Part shown: in pieces, positions 5,725 through 5,780 of the stretch
Numbering within the stretch: the stretch's first letter is position 1
How the letters are laid out: each line of letters starts with the position of its first letter
Assembly (NCBI GenBank): GCA_964621215.1
Contig: CAZULF010000114.1
Coordinates: 1 to 5,780 of the forward strand
Length of the DNA: 5,780 nucleotides
From: CAZULF01 sp964621215
GTDB lineage: Bacteria > Pseudomonadota > Gammaproteobacteria > UBA1113
Direction: 5' to 3'
Notes under the pieces: generated by a model
Seen by the model: the letters and a program-made list of their open reading frames with translations, nothing else
What the model was told of the DNA's origin: nothing
Database searches by the model: none
Translations under genes and position numbers: made by a program

Positions 5725-5780
5725 TTGCCACGCTATAACGTGTTGCTTATGAATGATGATTATACGCCGATGGATTTTGT
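5725..5780 (+). CDS. clpS: ClpS-like adaptor, partial (runs off the window), start uncertain
   Basis: The last 50 bases encode RYNVLLMNDDYTPMDFV, an unmistakable match to the first strand and loop of ClpS (E. coli: MYKVILVNDDYTPMEFV). The NDD and the TPM that shape the N-degron pocket are present. ClpS binds proteins with N-terminal Leu, Phe, Tyr or Trp and delivers them to ClpA. The frame is on the plus strand, divergent from clpA, whereas clpS and clpA are usually co-directional. Upstream the frame is closed by TAA at 5683-5685, and there is no ATG between that stop and the core. In-frame options are TTG at 5725 (used here, with weak GGTG ahead), GTG at 5740, TTG at 5743, or ATG at 5749, the last within the core. 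Any of these would remove most of the flexible N-terminal extension of about 20-25 residues. A frameshift, a decayed copy or a sequencing error is also possible. Confidence 0.75.
   Translation, partial: MPRYNVLLMNDDYTPMDF

Overview
The window reads as chromosomal DNA of a moderately AT-rich gammaproteobacterium. IF-1, ClpA and ProS all match the gammaproteobacterial forms closely. The dispersed-looking palindromes upstream of proS and an effector-like orphan protein would fit a host-associated Legionellales or Coxiellaceae-type lineage, but that placement is inference and the sequence alone does not fix the genus.

Layout: positions 1-237 are non-coding and rich in palindromes. They hold two short hairpins and one perfect inverted repeat with 37-bp arms (118-207), followed by the leader of proS. 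The prolyl-tRNA synthetase gene proS (+, 238-1944) and the initiation factor gene infA (+, 2047-2268) follow, separated by 102 bp that contain a possible infA promoter. Converging on infA from the minus strand is a two-gene unit, clpA (5662-3392) followed after 11 nt by an unrecognised 363-codon gene (3380-2289). At the right edge, the start of a clpS-like reading frame runs on the plus strand, so it is divergent from clpA and cut off by the window end.

How the genes work together: proS and infA supply translation (Pro-tRNA charging and 30S initiation). ClpA is the AAA+ unfoldase of the ClpAP protease, and ClpS is its N-degron adaptor. In enterics and pseudomonads clpS and clpA lie head to tail in one direction with infA just beyond. 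Here the neighbourhood is kept, but clpS is divergent and a novel gene sits between clpA and infA, apparently translated from the clpA transcript.

The points most worth a second look are: (i) the 363-residue protein, with an HGS motif, a later segment weakly reminiscent of ADP-ribosyltransferase-type folds, and an acidic C-terminal tail; (ii) the divergent clpS frame, which has no ATG ahead of its conserved core and so seems to lack the usual N-terminal extension; and (iii) the perfect palindrome placed where a predicted proS transcript would begin.
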